Part shown: positions 17,802 to 26,231 of the stretch, one piece after another
How the letters are laid out: the number at the start of each line of letters is the position of its first letter
Position numbering within the stretch: position 1 is the first letter of the stretch
Source: Sulfurirhabdus sp043759595
Lineage (GTDB): Bacteria > Pseudomonadota > Gammaproteobacteria > Burkholderiales > SMCO01
Assembly (NCBI GenBank): GCA_043759595.1
Contig: JAYVLG010000158.1
Location: 1 to 64,000 of the forward strand
Reading direction: 5' to 3'
Length of the DNA: 64,000 bases
Made by a program: the position numbers and the translations under genes
Notes under the pieces: model-generated
What the model saw: only the letters and a program-made list of their open reading frames with translations
Told to the model about the DNA's origin: nothing
Databases searched by the model: none

Positions 17802-18635
17802 GTGACACCAGATCAATATTGCCAGGACAAAACGGCTAAAAGCGGCTCCAGCTTTTATTACAGTTTTTTGTTCCTCCCCCCCGAAAGACGCAAAGCCATT
17901 ACTGCGCTTTATGCCTTTTGTCGTGAAGTGGATGATGTTGTAGATGAATGTAAAGACCCTGCTATTGCGAGAATTAAACTGGCATGGTGGCGCAATGAAA
18001 TTAACCAAACTTTCAAGGGAGTGGCTCAGCACCCTGTCACTCAGTCCTTGCTACCAGCCATTCAACAGTTCAACTTGCCTGAAGAGCACTTTCAGGAAAT
18101 CATTGATGGAATGGAAATGGACCTCAACCAGAACCGATATCCCGATTTCAAGACACTTCAGCTTTACTGTTACCGCGTTGCCAGTGTTGTGGGGCTACTT
18201 TCCGCAGAAATTTTCGGCTATCAGGATCGCAAAACATTAAAATACGCCCATGATTTGGGAATGGCCTTCCAGCTGACCAATATTATTCGTGATGTCGGTG
18301 AAGATGCACGACGCAACCGCATCTATTTACCTCTGGATGAAATGGCGCAATATGGTGTTACTGAAGCAGACATCTTCAATTTCAAAGAAAATGAGCATTT
18401 CTCTCGTCTCATGTCCTTTCAAGTTGAGCGGGCGCAAACTTATTATGACGCTGCTTTTTCAAACCTGCCTGAATCCGATCGCAAGTCTCAACTCCCTGGC
18501 ATCATCATGGCGGCCATATACCGCTCACTGTTAAACGAAATACAGAATGACGGCTGCAAGGTGTTATCCAGCCGCACGGCACTAACCCCGCTGCGCAAGC
18601 TTTGGCTTGCCTGGAAAACCTGGGTTAAAGGGTAA
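17802..18635 (+). CDS. hpnD: Presqualene diphosphate synthase HpnD
   Basis: A 277-residue head-to-head prenyl synthase that condenses two farnesyl diphosphates to presqualene diphosphate. Both Asp-rich motifs are present: DDVVDE near residues 44-49 and NIIRDVGEDARRNRIYLP in the second half. It starts with GTG, 15 bases after hpnC, preceded by an AGGAAT element. With HpnC and HpnE it supplies squalene for hopanoids. No squalene-hopene cyclase gene is in this window. Confidence 0.93.
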   Translation: MTPDQYCQDKTAKSGSSFYYSFLFLPPERRKAITALYAFCREVDDVVDECKDPAIARIKLAWWRNEINQTFKGVAQHPVTQSLLPAIQQFNLPEEHFQEIIDGMEMDLNQNRYPDFKTLQLYCYRVASVVGLLSAEIFGYQDRKTLKYAHDLGMAFQLTNIIRDVGEDARRNRIYLPLDEMAQYGVTEADIFNFKENEHFSRLMSFQVERAQTYYDAAFSNLPESDRKSQLPGIIMAAIYRSLLNEIQNDGCKVLSSRTALTPLRKLWLAWKTWVKG

Positions 18636-18638
18636 ACA

Positions 18639-19943
18639 TTGAAAAAAAGCGTTGCCGTAATTGGTGCCGGATATGCTGGACTTGCTGCAGCGGTAGAACT
18701 TGCCCAACACAATATTCCGGTAACTGTTTATGAATCTGCCAAGGAACTGGGTGGGCGAGCGCGCAGAGTATCGCTAAAAGGCCTGAATCTCGACAATGGC
18801 CAGCATATTCTGATTGGGGCCTATCGTGAAACGCTCCGTCTCATTAAGTTGGTTACCCCCCATGAATCTGTATCTGCGACAAAACCCTTTTTACGTATCC
18901 CCCTTGAATTGACCATTCTTGGCCACTTCAATCTTAAAGCCGCCCCTTTTCCAAAGCCGCTCCATCTCGCAGTTGGGCTTATGGCAGCGCAGGGACTGAG
19001 TTTTGCTGAACGCTTGCGTGCGGTAAGCTTCATGCTCAGCATGCGCTCCAGGAAATTCAAACTGAATCAGGATATTAGTGTTTTTACCTTACTGCAGCAA
19101 TTTAATCAGACAGGTTCGCTTGAAAAGCATTTATGGACCCCTCTTTGTATTTCAGCATTGAATACGCTACCTGAAACGGCCTCTGCCCAGGTATTTCTGA
19201 ACGTACTGAGAGATAGCTTGAATGGTGACCGTAATGACGCTGATCTCATCATGCCTGGTGTAGATCTTAGCGAACTGTTTCCTGACCATGCAGCAAAATA
19301 TATTGAACATCATGGAGGCCAGATTTTTCGATCAACAAGCGTTATTTCCATCGAAGCTGGCCCAGAGGGGTTTGCACTACTAACAAAGGAGTCCAGACGA
19401 GTATTCAGTCACGTTATTTGCGCAGTTCCTCCTCAACGCATTAAACATCTGATAAGCAACATACCGGAATTGGCAGCTCCAGCTGAACTGGCAAACAATC
19501 TGACATACCAGCCCATATATACACTCTACTTGCAATACTCCCATAAAGTTAGCATGCCCAAGCCCATGCAAGGTTTAGCATCAGGCTTCTCGGAATGGGT
19601 TTTTGACCGGGGACAAATAAGCAACAATCCCGGGCTTCTGGCTGTAGTGATTAGCGCAGAGGGCAAGCATCAGCTTCTTAGCCATGATGAATTAGCCAAT
19701 TCAGTACATAAAAAGCTGAAATCCTGTATTCCAGATTTAACTGAGCCACTGTGGTATAAGGTCATCGCAGAAAAACGCGCTACTTTCTCATGCACACCCA
19801 ATCTGCAACGTCCTGAGCAAATCACGCCACTCAAGCAATTTTACCTGGCGGGAGATTATACTGCCGGCGATTATCCTGCAACAATCGAAGCAGCGACACA
19901 AAGTGGGGTAAAATGCGCCAAATCAATTTTGGAAATATCATGA
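18639..19943 (+). CDS. hpnE: Hydroxysqualene dehydroxylase HpnE
   Basis: A 434-residue FAD-dependent amine-oxidase-fold enzyme that reduces hydroxysqualene to squalene. The dinucleotide-binding GAGYAG (residues 9-14) is followed by E..ELGGRARR. The C-terminal FAD motif is YLAGDYTAGDYPATIEAATQSG. It starts with TTG just 3 bases after hpnD and overlaps the next gene by 4 bases (ATGA). Confidence 0.92.
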   Translation: MKKSVAVIGAGYAGLAAAVELAQHNIPVTVYESAKELGGRARRVSLKGLNLDNGQHILIGAYRETLRLIKLVTPHESVSATKPFLRIPLELTILGHFNLKAAPFPKPLHLAVGLMAAQGLSFAERLRAVSFMLSMRSRKFKLNQDISVFTLLQQFNQTGSLEKHLWTPLCISALNTLPETASAQVFLNVLRDSLNGDRNDADLIMPGVDLSELFPDHAAKYIEHHGGQIFRSTSVISIEAGPEGFALLTKESRRVFSHVICAVPPQRIKHLISNIPELAAPAELANNLTYQPIYTLYLQYSHKVSMPKPMQGLASGFSEWVFDRGQISNNPGLLAVVISAEGKHQLLSHDELANSVHKKLKSCIPDLTEPLWYKVIAEKRATFSCTPNLQRPEQITPLKQFYLAGDYTAGDYPATIEAATQSGVKCAKSILEIS

Positions 19944-20677
19944 AAAACTATCAAGCTACAAAAGAATTACTGAAAAACAAAGTTATCCTCATCACTGGAG
20001 CAGGTCAGGGAATTGGCCGCGTTGCTGCTATCACGTATGCTGCACATGGCGCCACAGTAATTCTGCTTGGAAGGAATATTGAAAACCTGGAAGCTGTTTA
20101 CGATGAAATTGAAGGTGCAGGCTATGCCCAACCTGCAATTTTTCCTCTTGATCTCGAAAAGGCTACAGATGCAGAATATGAAGCGTTAGCGCAAGCTATC
20201 AAGCTTCAATTAGGCAGACTGGACGGCATTCTGCACAATGCGGCGCGTTTTTTCAGCTTATGCCCGATTGAGTTACAGACGCTTGATCAGTGGAACAGCT
20301 TGCTGCGCGTCAATTTAATGGCGCCTTTTGCACTGACACGCGCGTGCCTGCCGTTACTGAAAGAATCGCCAGATGCTTCCATCATCATGACCTCAGAAAC
20401 CCATGGCCACACACCTGCAGCCTATTGGGGGGGATTTGCTGTCTCCAAGGGCGGCGTAGAAACATTGGTTAGAATCTGGGCGCAAGAGTTTGAAATGTTC
20501 CCCAATCTACGTATCAATGCGCTGATTCCTGGCCCCGTTCAAACCACACAACGTGCTAAAACGCATCCAGGTGAATTTAAGGAAAGTATGCCCAAACCTG
20601 AGGATTTAATGCCGATTTATTTGTATCTGATGGGAAAAGACAGTCATAAAATAAACGGTGAAATCGTCGCTTGCTGA
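19940..20677 (+). CDS. YciK-type short-chain dehydrogenase, catalytic Tyr replaced by Phe
   Basis: A 245-residue SDR-fold protein most similar in pattern to E. coli YciK. It has the NAD(P)-binding TGAGQGIG near residues 27-34, the HNAA motif (LHNAARFF) and the active-site region MTSETHGHTPAAYWGG. The YxxxK motif reads FAVSK, so the general acid/base Tyr is Phe (codon TTT) while Lys remains. It starts at the ATG overlapping the hpnE stop, so it is translated with the squalene genes. The substrate is unknown, and it may be a poor or inactive oxidoreductase. Confidence 0.85.
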   Translation: MKNYQATKELLKNKVILITGAGQGIGRVAAITYAAHGATVILLGRNIENLEAVYDEIEGAGYAQPAIFPLDLEKATDAEYEALAQAIKLQLGRLDGILHNAARFFSLCPIELQTLDQWNSLLRVNLMAPFALTRACLPLLKESPDASIIMTSETHGHTPAAYWGGFAVSKGGVETLVRIWAQEFEMFPNLRINALIPGPVQTTQRAKTHPGEFKESMPKPEDLMPIYLYLMGKDSHKINGEIVAC

Positions 20678-20682
20678 AATAA

Positions 20683-21381
20683 TCAAGCCTTCAGAAAAAA
20701 AATCAGTTTTTCATCTGCCACTTCAATCAAATCATTTTCCTGAAGTTGATGAGGCTGGGTGCCAATAGATTTTCCATTTACTCTGGGCGTTTTTTTGCCT
20801 TCCACATGAGTAACATAATAGCCATGTGGGCGACGAGTGATAACAGCAAGCCTGTTACCAGCCTGCCCAAAGGTTTGCAAAGGTCGGCTGATAACAATTT
20901 CCTGCCCTAGATGTTGCCCTTTCACACCTTTGACACCCCCCAGCGGGAAATTGGCTTTATTGGTACGCGCAGCTGATAAAGCTGTAGCCAGTTGTGAATG
21001 CGTATGCATTGGCATCATTGCTTCAGGCGGTTCATCTTTTTTCCAGGGCGCAGCCATCATCAGTGTTTTATCAAAATCCATATCGGATGAAGCGCGCTGG
21101 TTGACGTATTTCAGTTGAAAGTCACTGATCTGAATCACATCGTTATTTTGCAGAATGTGCTTAACAAACTTTTTCCCATTGACTGTCGTGCCGTTAGTAC
21201 TACCCGCATCTTCCAGTATATGGTCATTTCCAACTGTAACAATGATAGCCTGTGATTTGCTGATACTGGGATCATCCAGAAAAATATCATTCTCCGGTTT
21301 ACGACCGATTACAAACTGATCCTTATCCAGAAAATAATGCCCTTGAACTGAACCTTCGCAGCTGACCACTAATTTTGCCAT
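20683..21381 (-). CDS. FHA domain protein (first copy)
   Basis: A 232-residue protein with an N-terminal forkhead-associated domain (about 5-95), a phospho-threonine reader. It has VIGRKPENDI, then SISKSQ where the family's SxxH is expected (Gln44 replaces His), then STNGTTVNGKK. A second FHA-like fold (about 145-232), without the binding residues but with VNGKSIG, makes up the C-terminus. It lies 14 bases downstream of a PP2C phosphatase gene and presumably works with it and the nearby kinase. Its missing His suggests altered or lost phosphopeptide binding. Confidence 0.85.
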   Translation of the reverse strand: MAKLVVSCEGSVQGHYFLDKDQFVIGRKPENDIFLDDPSISKSQAIIVTVGNDHILEDAGSTNGTTVNGKKFVKHILQNNDVIQISDFQLKYVNQRASSDMDFDKTLMMAAPWKKDEPPEAMMPMHTHSQLATALSAARTNKANFPLGGVKGVKGQHLGQEIVISRPLQTFGQAGNRLAVITRRPHGYYVTHVEGKKTPRVNGKSIGTQPHQLQENDLIEVADEKLIFFLKA

Positions 21382-21395
21382 TTTACTTCATACCC

Positions 21396-22226
21396 CTAAA
21401 ACTTTTTCAGCCAGCCAAACAACCGTTCAGACAAACTACGCTCTTCTTCAATATCGTTCACCACTTTTGCCATCAGCACAGAAACATTATCGTGCCCGCC
21501 ATTGTCGTTTGCCATCTGAATCAATTGTGTTGCAGCAAGCGCAAGATTTGACTGAAGTTCGCTGACAGCAAGCTCAATGTCAGTATCATCGACCATGTCA
21601 TTCAAGCCATCAGAACACAGGAGGTATACATCCCCTGGTAACACGTTCTTTTCAATCAGATCGACTTTTATTTCCGGTTCTACACCCAGTGCGCGCGTTA
21701 CCAGATTGCGATTATGGGAAACTTTTGCTTCTTCCGAGGAAATCAACCCCAGTTCAACTTGTTCCTGGAGCAATGAATGGTCATGAGTCAATAAATCAAA
21801 GCGACCATGGCGTAAACGGTACAATCGGGAATCCCCTGCATGCGCAATGGTTACCCGATTATGATGAAACAAGGCCACAACTACCGTTGTACCCATACCG
21901 TGATATTTATTATTTGCTTCAGCCGTTTTATAAATAGCCCGATTTGCTTTTTCAATCGCAGCCTTGATTACCTCTGATTCTGCCGATGATTGTTCTGATT
22001 TAGCACTAGCCTGTCCGTTAACAACACCCAACTTTCGCTTGATATCATCCACGATCAAACCTGTGGCCATTGCACTCGCCACATCACCAGCCTTATACCC
22101 CCCCATTCCATCGGCCAGAACCAGCAACTGAAGATCGCTATCGATCGAGATACTGTCTTCGTTGAACGAGCGTACCACTCCAGGATCAGTTGCGCTGGCA
22201 ACCTCTAATCGACTGCTCGTTGTCAT
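21396..22226 (-). CDS. PP2C-family Ser/Thr protein phosphatase (first copy)
   Basis: A 276-residue soluble PPM/PP2C phosphatase (Stp1/PppA type). All metal-binding motifs are present: VRSFNEDS, LADGMGG with Asp39, GMGTT, HAGDSRLYRLR, LLCSDGLNDM and GGHDNVS. It likely reverses the phosphorylations made by the kinase encoded divergently from it. The Ala/Ser-rich stretch around residues 70-90 looks like an inserted loop. It is the first gene of a two-gene unit with the FHA protein. Confidence 0.92.
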   Translation of the reverse strand: MTTSSRLEVASATDPGVVRSFNEDSISIDSDLQLLVLADGMGGYKAGDVASAMATGLIVDDIKRKLGVVNGQASAKSEQSSAESEVIKAAIEKANRAIYKTAEANNKYHGMGTTVVVALFHHNRVTIAHAGDSRLYRLRHGRFDLLTHDHSLLQEQVELGLISSEEAKVSHNRNLVTRALGVEPEIKVDLIEKNVLPGDVYLLCSDGLNDMVDDTDIELAVSELQSNLALAATQLIQMANDNGGHDNVSVLMAKVVNDIEEERSLSERLFGWLKKF

Positions 22227-22508
22227 GCCTTAAAACCCTCTGTTCTATGAAAAACACCACGGCAATTTTTTGTATTGTAGAATACATAATGAGTAAACAA
22301 TATTTTTTTCTAAATCATTCTCTCACCTGACTTGGAAAAAAAGCAATACCAGTCTGGTTGAACTAACATTAATTAATTCTCATAAATTATAATGAATATA
22401 AATCCTGCACGAATCAGTATTGACATTATCTGATGAAAAAACTACTGTTATGCCTGTCTGCAGGACCGATACCACTCTACGTTTATTCACTCTCAACCGC
22501 AGCGTTTA
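22227..22508. other. Divergent intergenic region between PP2C and kinase genes
   Basis: This 282-base A/T-rich spacer must hold promoters for both directions. A TATAAT lies at 22388-22393 on the plus strand, but no -35 at normal spacing was found. No clear operator or hairpin is visible. Confidence 0.4.
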
Positions 22509-24080
22509 ATGGCAACTGAAAAATTAGGCCGATATGAAATACTCTCAGAGCTTGGCCAAGGCGCTATGGGAGTTGTATACAAAGCTATTGATCCGCTCAT
22601 TGAGCGTACTGTCGCTATTAAAACCATCAAATTGGACCTTTCCCAGGAAGAACTTGCTAACTTCGAGGAGCGTTTCTATCGTGAAGCAAAATCAGCCGGA
22701 CGCCTTAATCACCCCAATATCGTCACTATCTATGATGTAGGTAAATCAGACCATATTGCGTATATGGCGATGGAGTATCTGGAAGGACAGGTATTAAGAG
22801 ACATATTAGATACCCATTCCGCTCTTACCGTCGATAAAATTGCGGAAGTGATTGCCCAGGTTGCAGATGGTTTGGCTTATGCCCATGAAAACGGCATTGT
22901 TCACCGTGATATTAAACCGGCAAATATTATGCTGGTCAGGGACGGCGTAGCCAAAATTACTGATTTTGGTATTGCTCAGATGCCAACCGGTTCCAGAACC
23001 CTGGCAGGAACGGTGTTGGGTTCACCCAAATATATGTCACCAGAGCAAGTAATCGGTCAGAATGTTGATGGACGTTCAGATATTTTTTCGTTGGGTGTTG
23101 TATTGTATGAAATGCTCACCGGCGAATCCCCTTTTAGCGGGGATAATATCAGCACCATTATGTATCGTATCCTGAATGAAACGCCACCTGCTCCGGGTTC
23201 ACTGAATCCAAAGCTTCCAGAAGCATTCAACTATATTGTAGACAAAGCTTTAGCCAAACACCCTGCGGATCGTTATCAATCCGCCAAAGAAATGGAAGAG
23301 GACCTGATGAATTATCAGCGTCTGTCAGTTCCTGATTCGGCTGAAGAAATAAATAACCGCCACAGAACACTGGATAGAAGGTCCAAGCCCAGAATCGATA
23401 TGGGTGAAGAAACCATATTTCTCAATCAGATTTCTGGCGGTCTCATTGGCAGCAAAACAAATTACAGCCCACCCGGCGCAGGTGCATCAGAATCAAAGAC
23501 CATTGTTGAGCCCACTTTCTGGGAGAGTAACAAAATTCTGCTTTCTGCTATTTTGATACTGCTTCTGGCTTTTGCTGTTACAGTGATAATAGGCAGGTCT
23601 TCTCATCAGGAGGAAATACCGGTTCCCCCTCCAATAGTAGAGGCTCCGCAATCAACACTTAAAATGCCAATGCAAGAGAGCACCGAGCCCAAAATTGACC
23701 AAGAGCAAAGCAAGCCTGTTGCCGAGGAAGTGACATCTGCACGCCCACTCCCAAGCAAACTGCCAGCTACCACTTCACAAGAGAGAGAACAGCCCCAAAC
23801 GCCCAAAAATATTGAAAAAATCAAACCTTTAGTTGAAACGGAAACACCAGAACAAACCGAAGTCATTAAAAACCCGGCACTCCTGACATTTGCGATCACA
23901 CCTTGGGGTGAAATATATATTGACGGAAAAAAGCAGGGCATCACCCCCCCTCTGAAAGAACTGACTATTTCCGCGGGTAAACATAGAATCGAGATTAGAA
24001 ACTTGAATTTTGCGCCTTATTCGGAAACAATAGACATTAAATCCGGATCCACAAAAAAAATAAAATACATATTCCAATAA
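22509..24080 (+). CDS. Transmembrane Ser/Thr protein kinase with C-terminal PEGA domain
   Basis: A 523-residue Hanks-type kinase. The kinase domain (about 8-275) has the glycine loop GQGAMG (16-21), VAIK Lys38, HRDIKPAN with Asp134, DFG with Asp152 and the SPEQ activation-segment end. A juxtamembrane region follows, then one membrane helix at about 345-366. A Pro/Glu-rich linker comes next, then a PEGA domain at about 455-523 (ITPWGEIYIDGKKQG). This topology places the PEGA domain outside the cytoplasm, probably contacting the envelope. It is in an operon with the TPR lipoprotein and flanked by two FHA/PP2C gene pairs. Confidence 0.92.
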   Translation: MATEKLGRYEILSELGQGAMGVVYKAIDPLIERTVAIKTIKLDLSQEELANFEERFYREAKSAGRLNHPNIVTIYDVGKSDHIAYMAMEYLEGQVLRDILDTHSALTVDKIAEVIAQVADGLAYAHENGIVHRDIKPANIMLVRDGVAKITDFGIAQMPTGSRTLAGTVLGSPKYMSPEQVIGQNVDGRSDIFSLGVVLYEMLTGESPFSGDNISTIMYRILNETPPAPGSLNPKLPEAFNYIVDKALAKHPADRYQSAKEMEEDLMNYQRLSVPDSAEEINNRHRTLDRRSKPRIDMGEETIFLNQISGGLIGSKTNYSPPGAGASESKTIVEPTFWESNKILLSAILILLLAFAVTVIIGRSSHQEEIPVPPPIVEAPQSTLKMPMQESTEPKIDQEQSKPVAEEVTSARPLPSKLPATTSQEREQPQTPKNIEKIKPLVETETPEQTEVIKNPALLTFAITPWGEIYIDGKKQGITPPLKELTISAGKHRIEIRNLNFAPYSETIDIKSGSTKKIKYIFQ

Positions 24081-24089
24081 AGGACTTTT

Positions 24090-24506
24090 GTGCGCACTCG
24101 ATCACTACTTATATTTATGCTCGCTGTATTTTCAGCCACGGCTTGTTCAACAGGCCCTATGAGAGATTTAGGATTAGATAAGCTCTCCCCTAGAAAGGCT
24201 GAACAGGAATTATCAATTGGTCTGAAAAGCTATGAAGATGGCAATTACCAGACTGCAGCAAAATACCTGCAGAATGCTTTAAGCTTGGGGCTTACCTTTA
24301 AAAAAGATCAGGTAAATGCGCACAAGTATCTGGCTTTTGTCTATTGTGCATCCGAACGTGAAAAACAATGCCGTGATGAATTCAAAAAAGCGCTGGAAAT
24401 TGAACCCGGTTTTGAATTGAGTACTGCAGAAGCAGGCCATCCGATCTGGGGGCCTGTTTTCAGAGGTATGAAAGCGGAACAACCCCCCGCCAAAAAAAAT
24501 AAATAA
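24090..24506 (+). CDS. TPR lipoprotein, TssQ-like
   Basis: A 138-residue lipoprotein. The signal peptide ends at Cys19 (lipobox ATAC). The body has TPR-type helices: SIGLKSYEDGNYQTAAKYLQ, then AHKYLAFVYC and CRDEFKKALEIEPGFEL. The pattern, including the ending AEAGHPIWGPVFR, matches from memory the family called TssQ, a T6SS-associated lipoprotein; no search was possible. It starts with GTG 10 bases after the kinase gene, so it is co-expressed with the kinase and may bridge its PEGA domain to an envelope structure. No T6SS gene is in the window. Confidence 0.75.
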   Translation: MRTRSLLIFMLAVFSATACSTGPMRDLGLDKLSPRKAEQELSIGLKSYEDGNYQTAAKYLQNALSLGLTFKKDQVNAHKYLAFVYCASEREKQCRDEFKKALEIEPGFELSTAEAGHPIWGPVFRGMKAEQPPAKKNK

Positions 24507-24517
24507 CGACCAGCTAG

Positions 24518-25273
24518 TTATTTTAAGTAAAACTCCATTTTCGTTCCTGCCAGTTCAATAATGTCATGATTTTTAAGGGCACGGGACTGCAGGCCTATGG
24601 ATACACCGTTCAATAAAGGGAATTCACCCCCTTCTATATGAGTCAGAAAATAACCACCGGTGCGGCGCGTAATCACCGCCATCTGCAAACCGGGCTTGCC
24701 AATGGTCGTAAGCGTTTTCTCAAGCTGCAACTCATGGCCGGCGCCTGGACCGCTTAATATTTGCAACCCGGCAGAATAAACGCTTAGCTGTTCAATATAA
24801 TTTTTCTTTCCCGGCACCGAGGTTTTTTCGGTTCGCAATAATGGGCCTGCTCTTTTCAGTGTATCGCCCAATACATAACCAGCTTGCTCTTTCCCCTCTG
24901 TTTCACCCGAATCATCGTCGATAGTTTCATCAAAATCCATCAGCCACCCAAGGTCATCATCGTCCTGTAGCGGATTCACTAATGGTTCATATATGTATTT
25001 CAACAGAAAACCGCCAATTCTGATTTCATCCTTTTCTTGCAGGACACATTTCTTAACTGGCTGATTATTTACCCGGGTACCATTTGTGCTATCAAGATCT
25101 TCCAGAAAGGAGTCGTTTCGAATGGTAATCACTAGCGCATGCTCTCCGCTAACGGCTTCATGCTTTAACTGAATATCATTATAAGGCTTACGGCCGATTG
25201 TAATTCGTTCTTTGTCCAGCGCGTATTCACCTTCTATCTGGCCATCTTGATTGTATACAATAAATTTTGACAT
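24518..25273 (-). CDS. FHA domain protein (second copy)
   Basis: A 251-residue paralogue of the protein encoded at 20683-21381. It has the same plan: an N-terminal FHA domain, a linker rich in acidic residues, and a degenerate FHA-like C-terminal half (TRRTGGYFLTHIEGG, LNGVSIG). Unlike the first copy, its phospho-binding motifs are complete: TIGRKPYNDI, AVSGEH with the His, and DSTNGTRVN. It lies 31 bases downstream of a second PP2C gene, giving a duplicated phosphatase-FHA unit. Confidence 0.87.
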   Translation of the reverse strand: MSKFIVYNQDGQIEGEYALDKERITIGRKPYNDIQLKHEAVSGEHALVITIRNDSFLEDLDSTNGTRVNNQPVKKCVLQEKDEIRIGGFLLKYIYEPLVNPLQDDDDLGWLMDFDETIDDDSGETEGKEQAGYVLGDTLKRAGPLLRTEKTSVPGKKNYIEQLSVYSAGLQILSGPGAGHELQLEKTLTTIGKPGLQMAVITRRTGGYFLTHIEGGEFPLLNGVSIGLQSRALKNHDIIELAGTKMEFYLK

Positions 25274-25304
25274 CGTTGAATATGAGTAAAACCCTAAGCG
25301 GGTA

Positions 25305-26111
25305 TCAAGAACTGATAACCCTGGCCAAAATCAGTGTAACATTATCGACACCTCCCTGATCAAGAGTACGTCGCAACAGTTTCTCTACCCCCCATCCCAG
25401 CCGGCCATCCATTTCGGTCAAAATGGAAAGTATTTCTCCATCATTCAACATATCATATAACCCATCTGAACATAACAGGAACAAGTCATCCGGGTTAACC
25501 GGATGTTCAAAAACATCCACCGTCACTCTGGGCTCTGATCCCAATGCTCTTGTCAGCATACTACGTGCAGCCACGCGCTGCCTTTCATCTTCCGGAAAGA
25601 AGCCCAGCTCGATTTGCTCTTGCAGTACGGTGTGATCTACAGTGAGTTGCTGCAAAACCCCCTCTCTCAAAAGGTAAAGCCGCGAATCGCCAACATTGGC
25701 TACAGTAACTATATCCTCGGCAAACTGCGCCATAACTATCGTTGTCCCCATTCCGGCACATTCAGGCGAATGCAATCCAACCTCATAAATAGCCATGTTG
25801 GATTTTTCAATTGCATTACACGCGCGCGCCATTGATGGCGTTAAATCGTCACCGTAAAATAAACCAAAATCGGAAACAGGTTGTTCAACATTTTTGAGTT
25901 CGCTGATGACAGTACTCACGGCAATTGCGCTTGCTACCTCTCCAGCCTGACAGCCTCCCATGCCATCTGCCAGAACCATCAAATTTACATTAGCATCACA
26001 GCCAAAATTATCTTCATTAATCAGACGCACGCGCCCCTGATCACTCCCGCATGAAATCTCAAGAGTATAAGACTGCGTGTAAAACTTCGGCATTTCCAAA
26101 GCAATAACCAT
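25305..26111 (-). CDS. PP2C-family Ser/Thr protein phosphatase (second copy)
   Basis: A 268-residue paralogue of the phosphatase at 21396-22226. The motifs are intact: VRLINEDN, LADGMGG with Asp49, GMGTTIV, NVGDSRLYLLR, LLCSDGLYDM and GGVDNVTLIL. The start may be this ATG or the next one at MPKFYTQ (26093). The sequence differs from the first copy over most of its length, so the duplication is old or the two copies came from different sources. Confidence 0.92.
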   Translation of the reverse strand: MVIALEMPKFYTQSYTLEISCGSDQGRVRLINEDNFGCDANVNLMVLADGMGGCQAGEVASAIAVSTVISELKNVEQPVSDFGLFYGDDLTPSMARACNAIEKSNMAIYEVGLHSPECAGMGTTIVMAQFAEDIVTVANVGDSRLYLLREGVLQQLTVDHTVLQEQIELGFFPEDERQRVAARSMLTRALGSEPRVTVDVFEHPVNPDDLFLLCSDGLYDMLNDGEILSILTEMDGRLGWGVEKLLRRTLDQGGVDNVTLILARVISS

Positions 26112-26231
26112 CTAGCGTACTCTATACCGTCAAATTGCTTCGCAGCAATAAAACAATGAATAAAAGGTAAAGTTGTAAAGCAATAATACTTAACCGCTAT
26201 TGTAAAAAAATACCAATAAACTGATACGAAG

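Noticed and set aside
22433..22519. A 28-codon frame (MKKLLLCLSAGPIPLYVY...) overlapping the kinase start
   Set aside because: It has no ribosome-binding site, is very short and ends inside the kinase gene. A leader peptide is conceivable, but nothing supports it.
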